A DNA stretch of 28,130 bases from CAZSTA01 sp964609495 [NCBI: uncultured bacterium] (GCA_964609495.1 CAZSTA010000020.1:3134-31263), one strand, 5' to 3'; counted from the first letter of the stretch, positions 9,465 through 17,594 are shown. The notes: generated from the letters alone by a model not told the origin. Program-made: numbers and translations.

Positions 9465-9575
9465 CCCCTCACCCTGGCCCTCTCCCACGAGGGGAGAGGG
9501 AACACTAAGATAAGATTGATCTCTATATTTCCCCCTCCCTTGACGGGAGGGGTTAGGAGAGGGTGGCTTGAGGGA
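9465..9575. repeat. Palindromic intergenic repeat (REP/MITE-like) with two G/C hairpins
   Basis: CCCTCTCCC (9478-9486) pairs with GGGAGAGGG (9492-9500), and CCCCTCCC (9532-9539) pairs with GGGAGGGG (9545-9552). The outer ends (CCCTCACCCTGGCCC at the left, GGAGAGGGTGGCTTGAGGG at the right) are also roughly complementary. Sequences of the CCCTCACCCTGGCCCTCTCC type are known as dispersed intergenic repeats in many bacterial genomes. It lies between the two divergent promoters, in the 9218-9720 gap, which holds no gene. It may insulate transcription in either direction. Confidence 0.65.
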
Positions 9576-9628
9576 GTTCAAATCTGCCTAGCACAAAGTT
9601 TACATGCTTACCAAGGCTGATGGATCAC

Positions 9629-9658
9629 TTGACCAACATTATTATTATGTGATATAAT
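9629..9658 (+). promoter_or_regulatory. Sigma70-type promoter for the GH116 gene
   Basis: TTGACC (9629-9634) and a perfect TATAAT (9653-9658) are separated by 18 bases. Transcription would start near 9665, giving a leader of about 55 bases. A Shine-Dalgarno AAAGGAG ends at 9715, five bases before ATG 9721. No obvious operator dyad overlaps the promoter. Confidence 0.75.
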
Positions 9659-9720
9659 AGATACGAGTATATTGTCTATTATTTTTGATATAGCTAGTCT
9701 ATGAAAAGAAAGGAGTAATA

Positions 9721-12411
9721 ATGGATACAAAAATGAGTGTTTACAAAGCACAGATTCCTTTTTCCGAACAGGAACTCTTTGATTATGGGCCGCGTCGCCC
9801 CTATGTAGGAAGACAGCTTGACGAGATCGCATTTCCCCTAGGAGGAATCGGGACGGGATCGGTCTCCGTCGGGGGATGGGGACAGCTTCGTGATTGGGAG
9901 ATATTCAATCGTCCAGCTAAGGGGAACACCCTTAATTTCTGCTTCTTCAGCCTCTGGGCTCAATCTGAAGGTGGACCATCCGTTGCGAAAGTCATTCAGG
10001 GACCTAAGGGGGGAGGCTATGTAGGAAGAGGTCATGGCCTTTTTGGTCGTAAAGATGGGGCTGGTCTCCCTCATTTTCGCGAGAATTCCTTTACCGGAGC
10101 ATATCCCCTCGCTAAGCTCGATTTCAAAGATCCTGAGATGCCACTTGAGGTGGCGATTGAGGCTTTCAATCCCTTCATTCCCTTAAATGATAAGGATTCC
10201 AGTATCCCAGTGGCTATTTTTCTAGTGCATCTTACTAATTCCGGTGATAAGCGTGTCCGAGCTACTCTCTTTGCGAATCTAGAAAACCGCGCTGGTTATC
10301 CCGACCTCGGTGGGAACTTGAACACCTTTAAAAAGGATGAGAATATTGCTGGACTTTATATGACCTCGGAAAAACATCGTGATACCTCTCCTCGATTCGG
10401 AACTATGGCGCTGACAACGACTCATAGCGATCTCACTGTTCTCACGCGTTGGGCTCGGGTAGGCTGGTTCGATAGTCTCATCCGTTTCTGGGATCAGATC
10501 GAGGCGGGGGAGTTCAGCGAAACCCCAACTGCAGATCCCTCGCCTGATGTTGGGGATTTCAATCCCTTTATTCCCTTAAATAGTGATGTGGGAACAATAG
10601 GCCTTAAGTTGACTCTCGAGCCAGGGCAGTCCGAAGTATTCCCAATTATTATTAGCTGGCATTTCCCGAACTTCGAGAAATACTGGCATAGATATGACCC
10701 TGAAGGTTGCTGTGAAAAGCCGAAGTGGAAAAATTACTATGCCACGCTTTTTCAGGATGCCTGGGATGTTGCGAGCTATGTTGCCAATAATCTCGAGCGG
10801 CTAGAGAAAGAAACCCGTCTCTTTCAACGCTCTCTCTTCGAAAGCACGCTTCCAAGTTATGTATTAGATGCAGTAAGTTCACAAATTTCGACTCTTAAGA
10901 CCTCAACTTGTCTTCGTCTGGAGGATGGAACTTTCTACGGATGGGAGGGGTGCAGTCCTGATAGCGGCTGTTGTGAGGGAACGTGCACTCACGTATGGAA
11001 TTACGCTCAGACTCTACCCTATCTCTTCCCGAAGTTAGAACGCTCGATCCGAAACGCCGACTACAGAAATGACCTCCATAGTGATGGGCATATGACCTTC
11101 CGCATGCCTCTACCGCTAGGGACACCTGGAGACGAGAAATTCCATGCTGCCGCTGATGGACAGATGGGCAATATCCTACGAGTCTATCGCGAGTGGTTGA
11201 TCTCTGGGGATGAGGATTGGTTGAGGGAGATATGGCCAAGCGTTAAATCATCGCTTGAGTTCGCTTGGTTATATTGGGATGCTGATAAGGACGGCGTTAT
11301 GGAGGGAGTTCAGCACAACACTTATGACGTCGAGTTCTATGGTCCCAATACTATGATGGGCTCGCTTTACCTAGGGGCGCTCCGATCCGCTGAGGAGATA
11401 GCCCGCCACTTCGGCGAGGACGATAAAGCTGATGAATATCGAGGAGTCTTCGAAAGTGGTAGGGCGTGGATGGACGAACATCTCTTCAACGGCGAGTGGT
11501 ATGAGCAATCTATTGACCCTGAAGCTGGCAAAAATGACCCTCGAGTCGAAGCTCTTAGACGCAAGGTGGAAGGCGATGAGGTTGAGATCGTAAAGGAGGG
11601 TCCTAAGTATCAATATGGTTCTGGTTGTCTATCCGATCAGATGCTTGGTCAGTGGTATGCACGGATGCTTCTGCTTGGTGATCTCTTCAATCCAGAGAAG
11701 GTGAGGAAAACTGCGTCATCCATCTTCAATTACAATTTCCGCGATGGATTCTTCGATTATGCCAATCCCCAGCGAATCTATGCCTTGAACGAAGAGCGAG
11801 GGTTGATCCTTTGCTCATGGCCGCGAGGAGGACGTCCGAAGATACCTTTTCCCTACTCTAATGAGGTCTGGACCGGCATCGAATATGCAGTAGCCAGTTT
11901 CCTTATTTATGAGGGATTGCTAGAGGAGGGTTTGACGCTTGTAAAGAGTGCCCGCGATCGGCACGATGGCACCAGACGCAATCCCTGGGACGAGTTCGAG
12001 TGCGGTCATCACTACGCCAGAGCTATGGCAAGTTATTCAGTGCTTCTTGCCCTATCAGGATTCCACTACTCAGCACCCGAACAGCATCTAAGCTTTGCTC
12101 CAGTAGTGAACGCTGAAGACTTCCGTAGCTTCTTTTCGGTTGAGACTAGCTGGGGAGTTTATTCGCAGAAAATCACCGATAGCTTATTTGAAGCTCGGGT
12201 TGAGATTAGAGCTGGCGAGATGATATTGAGGAGTCTGGGGATAGCACTCTCAAGAGGGCTAAATCAAAGCAGACAGATCGCAGCCTATCTGGGATTCAGT
12301 GCTATCCCTGTCAAGCTTGAAGTCGCCGATGAGCGAGCAACCCTTATCTTCAGCGCTCCAGCGCGGATCGAGCCGGGCATACCTCTTGAGGTTAAGATCG
12401 GTCTGAGATGA
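9721..12411 (+). CDS. GH116-family glycosidase (bile-acid beta-glucosidase/GBA2-like)
   Basis: This 896-residue enzyme has the two-domain GH116 layout. The N-terminal beta-sandwich begins IAFPLGGIGTGSVSVGG (36-52), and an alpha/alpha-barrel catalytic domain (DUF608) covers about 380-800. By comparison with human GBA2 and Thermoanaerobacterium TxGH116, the nucleophile should be E409 (FYGWEG) and the acid/base D536 (HNTYDVEFYGPN). The CCEGTCTHVWNYAQ motif (417-430) lies between them. There is no signal peptide, so it should act in the cytoplasm on beta-glucosides or beta-xylosides taken up by the cell. It is monocistronic with its own promoter and a downstream hairpin. Arginine codons are mostly CGN, unlike the AGA/AGG-rich ORP-like genes. 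The family is clear; the substrate is not. Confidence 0.92.
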   Translation: MDTKMSVYKAQIPFSEQELFDYGPRRPYVGRQLDEIAFPLGGIGTGSVSVGGWGQLRDWEIFNRPAKGNTLNFCFFSLWAQSEGGPSVAKVIQGPKGGGYVGRGHGLFGRKDGAGLPHFRENSFTGAYPLAKLDFKDPEMPLEVAIEAFNPFIPLNDKDSSIPVAIFLVHLTNSGDKRVRATLFANLENRAGYPDLGGNLNTFKKDENIAGLYMTSEKHRDTSPRFGTMALTTTHSDLTVLTRWARVGWFDSLIRFWDQIEAGEFSETPTADPSPDVGDFNPFIPLNSDVGTIGLKLTLEPGQSEVFPIIISWHFPNFEKYWHRYDPEGCCEKPKWKNYYATLFQDAWDVASYVANNLERLEKETRLFQRSLFESTLPSYVLDAVSSQISTLKTSTCLRLEDGTFYGWEGCSPDSGCCEGTCTHVWNYAQTLPYLFPKLERSIRNADYRNDLHSDGHMTFRMPLPLGTPGDEKFHAAADGQMGNILRVYREWLISGDEDWLREIWPSVKSSLEFAWLYWDADKDGVMEGVQHNTYDVEFYGPNTMMGSLYLGALRSAEEIARHFGEDDKADEYRGVFESGRAWMDEHLFNGEWYEQSIDPEAGKNDPRVEALRRKVEGDEVEIVKEGPKYQYGSGCLSDQMLGQWYARMLLLGDLFNPEKVRKTASSIFNYNFRDGFFDYANPQRIYALNEERGLILCSWPRGGRPKIPFPYSNEVWTGIEYAVASFLIYEGLLEEGLTLVKSARDRHDGTRRNPWDEFECGHHYARAMASYSVLLALSGFHYSAPEQHLSFAPVVNAEDFRSFFSVETSWGVYSQKITDSLFEARVEIRAGEMILRSLGIALSRGLNQSRQIAAYLGFSAIPVKLEVADERATLIFSAPARIEPGIPLEVKIGLR

Positions 12412-12470
12412 TCGGGTTATAGAATATGATTTGAAGACCCTTAACCTTATGGCTGGGATATGGAATAAGT

Positions 12471-12500
12471 ACAACCCTACGAATTCGCTCGTAGGGTTGT
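12471..12500. terminator. Bidirectional hairpin between convergent genes
   Basis: ACAACCCTACGA (12471-12482) and TCGTAGGGTTGT (12489-12500) form a perfect 12-bp stem with a 6-base loop. It lies 60 bases after the GH116 stop and 31 bases after the stop of the convergent flavoprotein gene. No long T-run follows on either strand, so it may be a transcript-end stabiliser rather than a classic intrinsic terminator. Confidence 0.7.
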
Positions 12501-12530
12501 GATTCTGTATGAAGCTTATTTAATCTGATC

Positions 12531-13871
12531 CTATCTCATTGCTTTGACGGCGAGTTCCGCTGCCGTCGTAAGGGGATAGACAATCGGCGAGGCTGTCAAT
12601 ACTGGATGAGTTCCCATCTGGAACATAGCGACATCATCAGCGGTCATCTTCTGCTGAATACAAGCACTGATAGCATTTATGAGCTCCCCAGCACTATTGG
12701 CGCCTGAGACTTGTCCGCCAAGGATCACCCCATTCCTCTTATTAAATATAAGTTTTATCTTTAGTTTCGCCATCCCGGGCATTCCCCCTGGATGACGGTT
12801 GGCTGCCTCCGCCTCCCCGATTACGATGTCATAGCCGTTATCTTTGGCAATTTTCTCCGTAAGTCCTGCGGTAGTGAAGGCAGTACCCCCTATCGCAGTG
12901 GAAAAGACGCCGACTGCGCCCATATTCTCTCTCTGTATATCGAACGCGTTAGCACCAGCTATCCGAGCTTCTGAAACCGCGATCGAAGCGAGTCTGAGGG
13001 CGATCGGCTTACCAGTGAAGAAGGACACCTTCTCGGCACAGTCGCCGCACGCGAAGATATTCTCATCACTAGTCCTCATAGTCCGATCAACCTGAATACT
13101 CCTCGTTGGCCCTATCTCAAGGCCGGCTTTCTTGGCAAGCTCCGTGTTCGCGACGGTTCCGGTCGCCATAATCACCGCATCTGCCTTTATCTCCTTGCCA
13201 CTCGCAAGTTTCACCTTTTCCACCTTTTCGTTCCCCAGGAAAGCCTCAACCCTCTCGGATGTCAGGACCTCAATGCCTCTCTTTCTAATTAAGTCCTCCG
13301 CTACAATACAGATATCCTCATCGCAAGCCAATAGCAAGCAGTGTGACAACATCTCCACTATCGTTATATTAATATCCCGATTCTTCTTACACTCATCGGC
13401 AAACTCCATACCAATGAAGCCACCGCCCACAATTACGAGATCTGAGGTATCCTCCAGTTTATTGAGGAGCTTCTCAAGATATGGGATATCCTTCTTCGCC
13501 ACGAAGATATTCTCCTTATCGACGCCAGAGATTGGGGGTATTGACGGCGATGAACCCGTGGCTAGGATGAGCTTCTCATAGCCCACCTTCTCTCCACTCG
13601 CAGTATTGAGAAGACGATTCTCGCGATCTATCTCAGTAACTTCATCAATCATAAGCTCGATGTTGTTCTTCTCAAGTGCGGTGTCAGGGATCAGATTCTT
13701 ATCCGGGCTCCCGAGGGTCCCGAAGATATAAGGTATCCCGCAAGGGACCAATACCTGCTTCTCTCTCCGAATCAGAAGCGCGCTCTTTTCAGGATAGTAT
13801 CTACGACAAGTTACTGCGGCAGGTATCCCTGCTGCACTGCCACCGATAACAACTACATCTGCCTTCTTCAT
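12531..13871 (-). CDS. FAD-dependent NADH oxidase / CoA-disulfide reductase-like oxidoreductase
   Basis: This 446-residue cytoplasmic flavoprotein has the pyridine nucleotide-disulfide reductase fold. It has an N-terminal FAD loop (VVVIGGSAAGIPAA), an NAD(P)H-binding loop LVIVGGGFIGMEF (145-157), the second FAD motif IFACGDCAEK (272-281) and a dimerisation domain at the C-terminus. A single cysteine in VPCGIPYIFG (C44) aligns with the redox cysteine of NADH oxidases and CoA-disulfide reductases, pointing to oxygen, polysulfide or CoA-disulfide chemistry rather than a two-cysteine reductase. No rhodanese domain is attached. AAAGGAGG lies seven bases before ATG 13871. It stands alone with its own promoter and is not part of the ORP-like operon, although redox defence would suit that neighbour. 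Exact substrate cannot be decided. Confidence 0.88.
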   Translation of the reverse strand: MKKADVVVIGGSAAGIPAAVTCRRYYPEKSALLIRREKQVLVPCGIPYIFGTLGSPDKNLIPDTALEKNNIELMIDEVTEIDRENRLLNTASGEKVGYEKLILATGSSPSIPPISGVDKENIFVAKKDIPYLEKLLNKLEDTSDLVIVGGGFIGMEFADECKKNRDINITIVEMLSHCLLLACDEDICIVAEDLIRKRGIEVLTSERVEAFLGNEKVEKVKLASGKEIKADAVIMATGTVANTELAKKAGLEIGPTRSIQVDRTMRTSDENIFACGDCAEKVSFFTGKPIALRLASIAVSEARIAGANAFDIQRENMGAVGVFSTAIGGTAFTTAGLTEKIAKDNGYDIVIGEAEAANRHPGGMPGMAKLKIKLIFNKRNGVILGGQVSGANSAGELINAISACIQQKMTADDVAMFQMGTHPVLTASPIVYPLTTAAELAVKAMR

Positions 13872-13932
13872 TCATATGCCTCCTTTATATTTTACATCCT
13901 GCCTCCGACAAGCTATACAACCTTTAAAATAG

Positions 13933-14062
13933 TAATTTCTTGACTTTTGCGAGCGCTTTGAGGGAAATTCTACTATTGATATCCTTTCTTGCATTTCAGT
14001 TCATTTGCTCTCTATTATATCATATCTCCATCTTTTTTGCAAGTCGCAAAGTCAAGAAGTTA
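13933..14062. repeat. 130-bp element bounded by imperfect 20-bp inverted repeats
   Basis: The left arm TAATTTCTTGACTTTTGCGA (13933-13952) and the reverse complement of the right arm (14044-14062, TAACTTCTTGACTTTGCGA) differ by one substitution and one indel. The flavoprotein promoter lies between them. No transposase or clear target duplication is visible. It is either a miniature inverted-repeat element that brought in a promoter or a pair of operator sites. It sits in the gene-free gap 13872-14298. Confidence 0.5.
14014..14042 (-). promoter_or_regulatory. Sigma70-type promoter for the flavoprotein gene
   Basis: On the minus strand TTGCAA (14042-14037) and a perfect TATAAT (14019-14014) are separated by 17 bases. 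The -35 matches four of six positions. The start near 14008 gives a leader of about 136 bases. The right arm of the 130-bp inverted repeat lies immediately upstream of the -35, where an activator or repressor could bind. Confidence 0.6.
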
Positions 14063-14125
14063 CTTGTTTGAAACTCAGTAGATTCTAAAGGGAAACTAAA
14101 AAGGAAGAATAATTGATACTTTGAC

Positions 14126-14176
14126 AAAAAACAACGGACAGAGCTTTCGGTTGACCGCCTAGCACCCTGTCCGTTG
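14126..14176 (-). terminator. Rho-independent terminator of the ORP-like operon
   Basis: In minus-strand RNA, CAACGGACAG (14176-14167) pairs with CTGTCCGTTG (14141-14132), and a run of six T follows (14131-14126). The apical region can form further short stems (GCT/AGC and CGGT/ACCG). It lies about 120 bases beyond the Mrp stop and faces the operon's transcription, so it probably ends the whole 13-gene unit. Confidence 0.85.
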
Positions 14177-14183
14177 ATTACCC

Positions 14184-14257
14184 GCTCTCTTATAGAGAGC
14201 TAGATTATTCTAAATTGTAAATGATTTTTCGCTTAATAGCAAGCTCTCTTAAAGAGC
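14184..14257 (-). repeat. Two similar small hairpins in the operon 3' leader to the terminator
   Basis: GCTCTC-ttata-GAGAGC (14184-14200) and GCTCT-cttaa-AGAGC (14243-14257) share the same stem sequence and nearly the same loop. They lie between the Mrp stop and the terminator. Because the stems match, they could also pair with each other. Possible roles are 3'-end stability or a protein-binding pair; neither can be proved here. Confidence 0.4.
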
Positions 14258-14298
14258 AAGAGGATATATCTTATCTCATAGCAAAAAATGAATGGTCA

Positions 14299-15090
14299 TC
14301 AATCTAATATCTTCTCTCCATGCTTTCTCTCCTCTATAAACTCCTTACACAACTGGGCGACTTGCTGGAATGCTTTAGCCGCCTCCGTATCGCCAAATCT
14401 ATGAATGAAGGAGAAACCTTCATCTCCTGAAGAGACAATTTGAAGTTCGATGGGTATTCTTCCCAAAAATGGGACCCCTAATTCTCTGGCTGCGCGCTCT
14501 CCTCCCCCGACCTTAAATAGATCTACTCTCTTCCCACAGTGAGGGCAGATAAAACCACTCATATTCTCTAAGATCCCGATTACCGGTATTTCAAGTTGCC
14601 TAACGAAGTTGACCGCCCTTCTAGAATCGAGCAGAGAAAGATCTTGAGGAGTCGTTACAATTATAGCTCCATCTAGCTTTTCCAGTAGTTGAGCAACGCT
14701 TAGAGGCTCATCTCCTGTCCCCGGGGGAGAATCTATAATTAGATAGTCTAATTCTCCCCACTCTACATCATTAATGAATTGGTCGATAGCTTTCATCTTG
14801 AGTGGACCTCGCCAGATAACAGGGGCGTCTTTGCTCAATAAGAAAGCCATAGAAACCACTGAGAGATTTGGTGAAGCTATGACAGGCTGAATCTTATCCT
14901 GAACATAGCTCAAATTCTCATTCTCGATTCCTAACATCTTGGGGATACTCGGTCCATGGATATCCACATCTAGGAGCCCCACTGAATATCCACTAGTGGC
15001 TAAGGAGGTTGCCAAGTTCACGGCAACCGTCGATTTCCCAACCCCTCCTTTACCGCTTAGAATTAATATCTTACTTTTTACCCTTTCCAT
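14299..15090 (-). CDS. mrp: Mrp/NBP35-type P-loop ATPase, Fe-S cluster carrier
   Basis: This 263-residue cytoplasmic ATPase has a deviant Walker A ILSGKGGVGKST (10-21), a switch motif DVDIHGPSIP (41-50) and SPPGTGDEP (121-129). CPHC (C182, C185) is the cysteine pair that holds a bridging [4Fe-4S] cluster in Mrp/ApbC/NBP35 dimers. The family carries and delivers iron-sulfur clusters; in Desulfovibrio an Mrp-like ATPase is encoded with the orange protein and takes part in its complex. It is the last gene before the terminator, 88 bases after the Fur-family gene. Length is close to the bacterial norm without the N-terminal DUF59 domain. Confident family; client inferred to be the NifX/ORP proteins of the same operon. 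Confidence 0.92.
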   Translation of the reverse strand: MERVKSKILILSGKGGVGKSTVAVNLATSLATSGYSVGLLDVDIHGPSIPKMLGIENENLSYVQDKIQPVIASPNLSVVSMAFLLSKDAPVIWRGPLKMKAIDQFINDVEWGELDYLIIDSPPGTGDEPLSVAQLLEKLDGAIIVTTPQDLSLLDSRRAVNFVRQLEIPVIGILENMSGFICPHCGKRVDLFKVGGGERAARELGVPFLGRIPIELQIVSSGDEGFSFIHRFGDTEAAKAFQQVAQLCKEFIEERKHGEKILD

Positions 15091-15178
15091 AATGTCCTGA
15101 ACGATTCTAGCCTTCCTTCAATTTTAGTATCGTCCGATTCTCCTTTCTATTCTTCAGAGGTTTGACTAATTCAAGAAT

Positions 15179-15604
15179 TTAGTCTCGAGACTTGCGACTA
15201 CATTGCTGACATTCTCCAAAGATTATCACCCGTTGCGATTTGAATTTGTATTTCTTGATTTTCTCATCGAGCCCCTCCAGAACCTTATTATCGATATCGA
15301 TTATCCTACCACAGCTTAAACAGATTAGATGATTATGAGGTGAGCGATTTAATTCGTAATAAACCGGTCTATCATCGAGATTCAACTTCCGGACTAATCC
15401 TATATCAGTTAATAGGCGCAGAGTTCGATATACCGTAGATAACCCGATATCTGGATTCTTATCTTTTAGAAGCCCATAGATCTCCTCAGCAGTGAGGTGT
15501 CCTTCGGTATTCTCTAATAGTTCAAAGATAGCCTCTCGCTGAGAAGTTAATTTATAATTTCCTACATGTAGTGATCTTTCAAATTCCTCAATTTCTTGAT
15601 ACAT
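15179..15604 (-). CDS. Fur-family metal-dependent transcriptional regulator
   Basis: This 141-residue repressor-type protein has the winged helix (KLTSQREAIFELL, then GLSTVYRTLRLLTDIGLV) and the C-terminal metal domain. HNHLIC (H90, H92) is the regulatory metal site, with H36 contributing. Two CxxC pairs (C95/C98 and C132/C135) form the structural zinc site. The residue equivalent to the peroxide-sensing Asp of PerR appears to be Glu (E84, in YYEL), which argues for a metal sensor rather than a peroxide sensor. ATG 15604 is preceded by GAGGGA. Its position inside the operon suggests feedback from metal or Fe-S status, but I found no convincing palindromic Fur box in the window. Confidence 0.92.
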   Translation of the reverse strand: MYQEIEEFERSLHVGNYKLTSQREAIFELLENTEGHLTAEEIYGLLKDKNPDIGLSTVYRTLRLLTDIGLVRKLNLDDRPVYYELNRSPHNHLICLSCGRIIDIDNKVLEGLDEKIKKYKFKSQRVIIFGECQQCSRKSRD

Positions 15605-15620
15605 TTTTCATCCCTCAATT

Positions 15621-16484
15621 TCATAGGTATTGTTTAATCCTCCCCCATATATCCTCTATTAGATGACTAACTTCGTTCTGGGAGTATTCGATCACCGTTT
15701 TACCGAACATCATAGCCTCGGTGAATATCGGATTGTAGGGGACTTCCCCCACTAAATCGACCTTCTCCCGCTTGCAAAAATCCCTGATCTCCGAAGTCAT
15801 CTCAAGATTAAGATCACATTTGTTTATACAAACCAGGGGATATACTCCGAAGTGATCTGCTAGAGCTAAGGCTCTTTGAAAATCGCTTATCCCAGATAGA
15901 GTGGGTTCGGTGACGATGAGGGCTAAATCAACGCCAGCGAGGGAGGCTATAACCGGACATCCTATTCCAGGAGGACCATCGATTATGATGGTATTTATCC
16001 CTTGCTCATAAGCTAGGTCCTCTCCCTTTTGACGAAGGAAGGTAACTAAATAGCCAGACCCCTCGCCCCCGGGATAGAGTTTGGCATGAATCATAGGGCC
16101 ATAATCGGTTCTCGAGCTATACCAATCCCCCGTCCCTCGAGGGATGAGGGTGAGAGCATCTACCGGGCAGACCTCGACACAAACTCCACATCCCTCACAA
16201 GCGATGGGATCGATGATCGGCTTGCGAAGGGAATCGCTTATAGCATCGAATCTACAAGCCTCCTCGCACTTCCCACAACTGATACACCCCTCTCCTAGCT
16301 CGGATACCTTACTTCCTACGAATTCTCCCTCCTCCTCTACAATCGGATTAAGGAGAAGATAGAGATTAGCGGCATCGACATCGCAATCGATTATCACCGA
16401 TTTTCTCTCCAGTACCGCGAAGCAAGCGGTAAGACTTGTCTTACCGGTTCCGCCTTTACCACTGATTATAGTTAGCTGTTTCAT
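15621..16484 (-). CDS. MinD-type ATPase with inserted ferredoxin domain (second of pair)
   Basis: This 287-residue ParA/MinD-superfamily ATPase has Walker A ISGKGGTGKTS (7-17) and a switch DCDVDAAN. Two [4Fe-4S] ferredoxin motifs are inserted at CISCGKCEEAC (67-77) and CEGCGVCVEVC (96-106), and IDGPPGIGCP follows in the middle. Such proteins occur as adjacent paralogous pairs; in Desulfovibrio vulgaris the pair belongs to the orange protein complex, linked to Mo-Cu cluster assembly and cell division. The start ATG overlaps the TAA of the upstream paralog by one base (TAATG), so the two are translationally coupled and probably made in equal amounts. Only about 30% similar by eye to its partner, so it is an old duplication. 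Confidence 0.92.
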   Translation of the reverse strand: MKQLTIISGKGGTGKTSLTACFAVLERKSVIIDCDVDAANLYLLLNPIVEEEGEFVGSKVSELGEGCISCGKCEEACRFDAISDSLRKPIIDPIACEGCGVCVEVCPVDALTLIPRGTGDWYSSRTDYGPMIHAKLYPGGEGSGYLVTFLRQKGEDLAYEQGINTIIIDGPPGIGCPVIASLAGVDLALIVTEPTLSGISDFQRALALADHFGVYPLVCINKCDLNLEMTSEIRDFCKREKVDLVGEVPYNPIFTEAMMFGKTVIEYSQNEVSHLIEDIWGRIKQYL

Positions 16485-17308
16485 TAGGCTATCCTCTCAA
16501 ACAATTTCAGAAATTCAGTCTTCCACTTCGGATCATATTCCACTAAAGATATCCCCTTAGAGTAAAGCTCAGCTACAGCTCTACTATCTGGAAATTTAAG
16601 AAGAATGTCGATTCCCTCCTGCTGACAATAATCATCCACCCTATTATCGCCAATGCCATCCCGATTGATGACTACCCCGAAGGGTATCTCAAGTATCCTC
16701 AAGGTTTCCACTGAAAGCTTGAGATCGTTTAAACCAAAGGGAGTAGGCTCCGTCACCAGAAGGCAATAGTCACTACCCCTCACTGCATTGATCATCGGAC
16801 AGGCTGTGCCTGGAGGAGAGTCTAATATCACGGTCGAGCTGCGATCGGTCAGCTCCTTTATCTTGGATATTAACTCTGGAGCCCTTTCCTCTCCTATCCG
16901 CAACTTTCCCCCGATGAAATAGACATCTCCCCCAGCATGCCCCTTCTCGATCACCCCAATCTCCTTAGGCTCTTCGATGATCGCATCCTGAGGGCAAACG
17001 ATTGTACATCCCCCGCAACTGTGACAAAGCTCTGGAAAGACTATCAACTTATCTTTGACCAAAGCCAAGGCATTGAATTGACAGAACTCAACGCATCTTC
17101 CGCAAGCAATGCATTTCGCCTCCAGCACTTTAGGTATAGGAAGATAGACCCTCTGCCAGTTCTTTATCTCTGGTTTCAAAAAGATATGCGCATTTGGAGC
17201 TTCCACATCGCAGTCCAGAAATTGACAACTGGGAAGCGATAGAGCAATGTTGACGGCAATGGTGGTTTTGCCAGTGCCACCCTTTCCACTAGCTATTGAG
17301 ATGATCAT
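16484..17308 (-). CDS. MinD-type ATPase with inserted ferredoxin domain (first of pair)
   Basis: This 274-residue paralog of the downstream gene has Walker A ASGKGGTGKTT (7-17), DCDVEAPNAH at the switch and ferredoxin cysteines CIACGRCVEFC (66-76) and CHSCGGCTIVC (95-105). SPPGTACPM follows. The two ferredoxin sites imply electron transfer or cluster donation driven by ATP hydrolysis, probably as a heterodimer with the partner. GAAGGAG precedes ATG 17308. It is 61 bases downstream of the zinc-ribbon mini-protein gene. As in the ORP system, the NifX-type proteins encoded alongside are its likely clients. Confidence 0.92.
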   Translation of the reverse strand: MIISIASGKGGTGKTTIAVNIALSLPSCQFLDCDVEAPNAHIFLKPEIKNWQRVYLPIPKVLEAKCIACGRCVEFCQFNALALVKDKLIVFPELCHSCGGCTIVCPQDAIIEEPKEIGVIEKGHAGGDVYFIGGKLRIGEERAPELISKIKELTDRSSTVILDSPPGTACPMINAVRGSDYCLLVTEPTPFGLNDLKLSVETLRILEIPFGVVINRDGIGDNRVDDYCQQEGIDILLKFPDSRAVAELYSKGISLVEYDPKWKTEFLKLFERIA

Positions 17309-17369
17309 TTTTGCTTCTCCTTCGTGGCGAAAAATGGAAATTGGACGTAGTGATTTTCTATTTTCTGTT

Positions 17370-17594
17370 CTATATCTTCCTGATCATTCTAGCTCCGCAC
17401 TTAGGACAGGTCTGTTGATAACAAGGAACTCCTACCTGATGAGGCATAGCTGCACCACACGCTGGGCATACACACTCTCCTCCTGGGCCTGCTCCCGGAT
17501 TGGTGCCGCCCATTCTGCCCATACCGCCGCCACCTGCTCCTATTCCTCGTCCTGTTCCTCCTCCTCCGCCAGAACCTCTTCCGCCTCTTGGCAT
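17370..17594 (-). CDS. Gly-rich mini-protein with C-terminal zinc ribbon
   Basis: This 74-residue protein begins MPRGGRGSGGGG. It has about 38 residues of glycine with scattered Arg and Met, then six cysteines: CVCPAC (C41, C43, C46), C58 and CPKC (C63, C66). The spacing suggests a zinc ribbon or a small Fe-S site. An in-frame ATG three codons upstream would sit directly against the Shine-Dalgarno AAAGGAG, so the start nine bases after it is chosen. Similar zinc-ribbon proteins are often found beside NifX and MinD-ferredoxin genes, but their function is not established. The N-terminal MPRGGRG recurs in a ferredoxin-bearing protein of the same operon. Confidence 0.82.
   Translation of the reverse strand: MPRGGRGSGGGGGTGRGIGAGGGGMGRMGGTNPGAGPGGECVCPACGAAMPHQVGVPCYQQTCPKCGARMIRKI

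Noticed and set aside
13132-13581. 149-codon plus-strand frame
   Set aside because: It is antisense to the well-supported FAD oxidoreductase and has low-complexity Ser-rich content typical of shadow frames.
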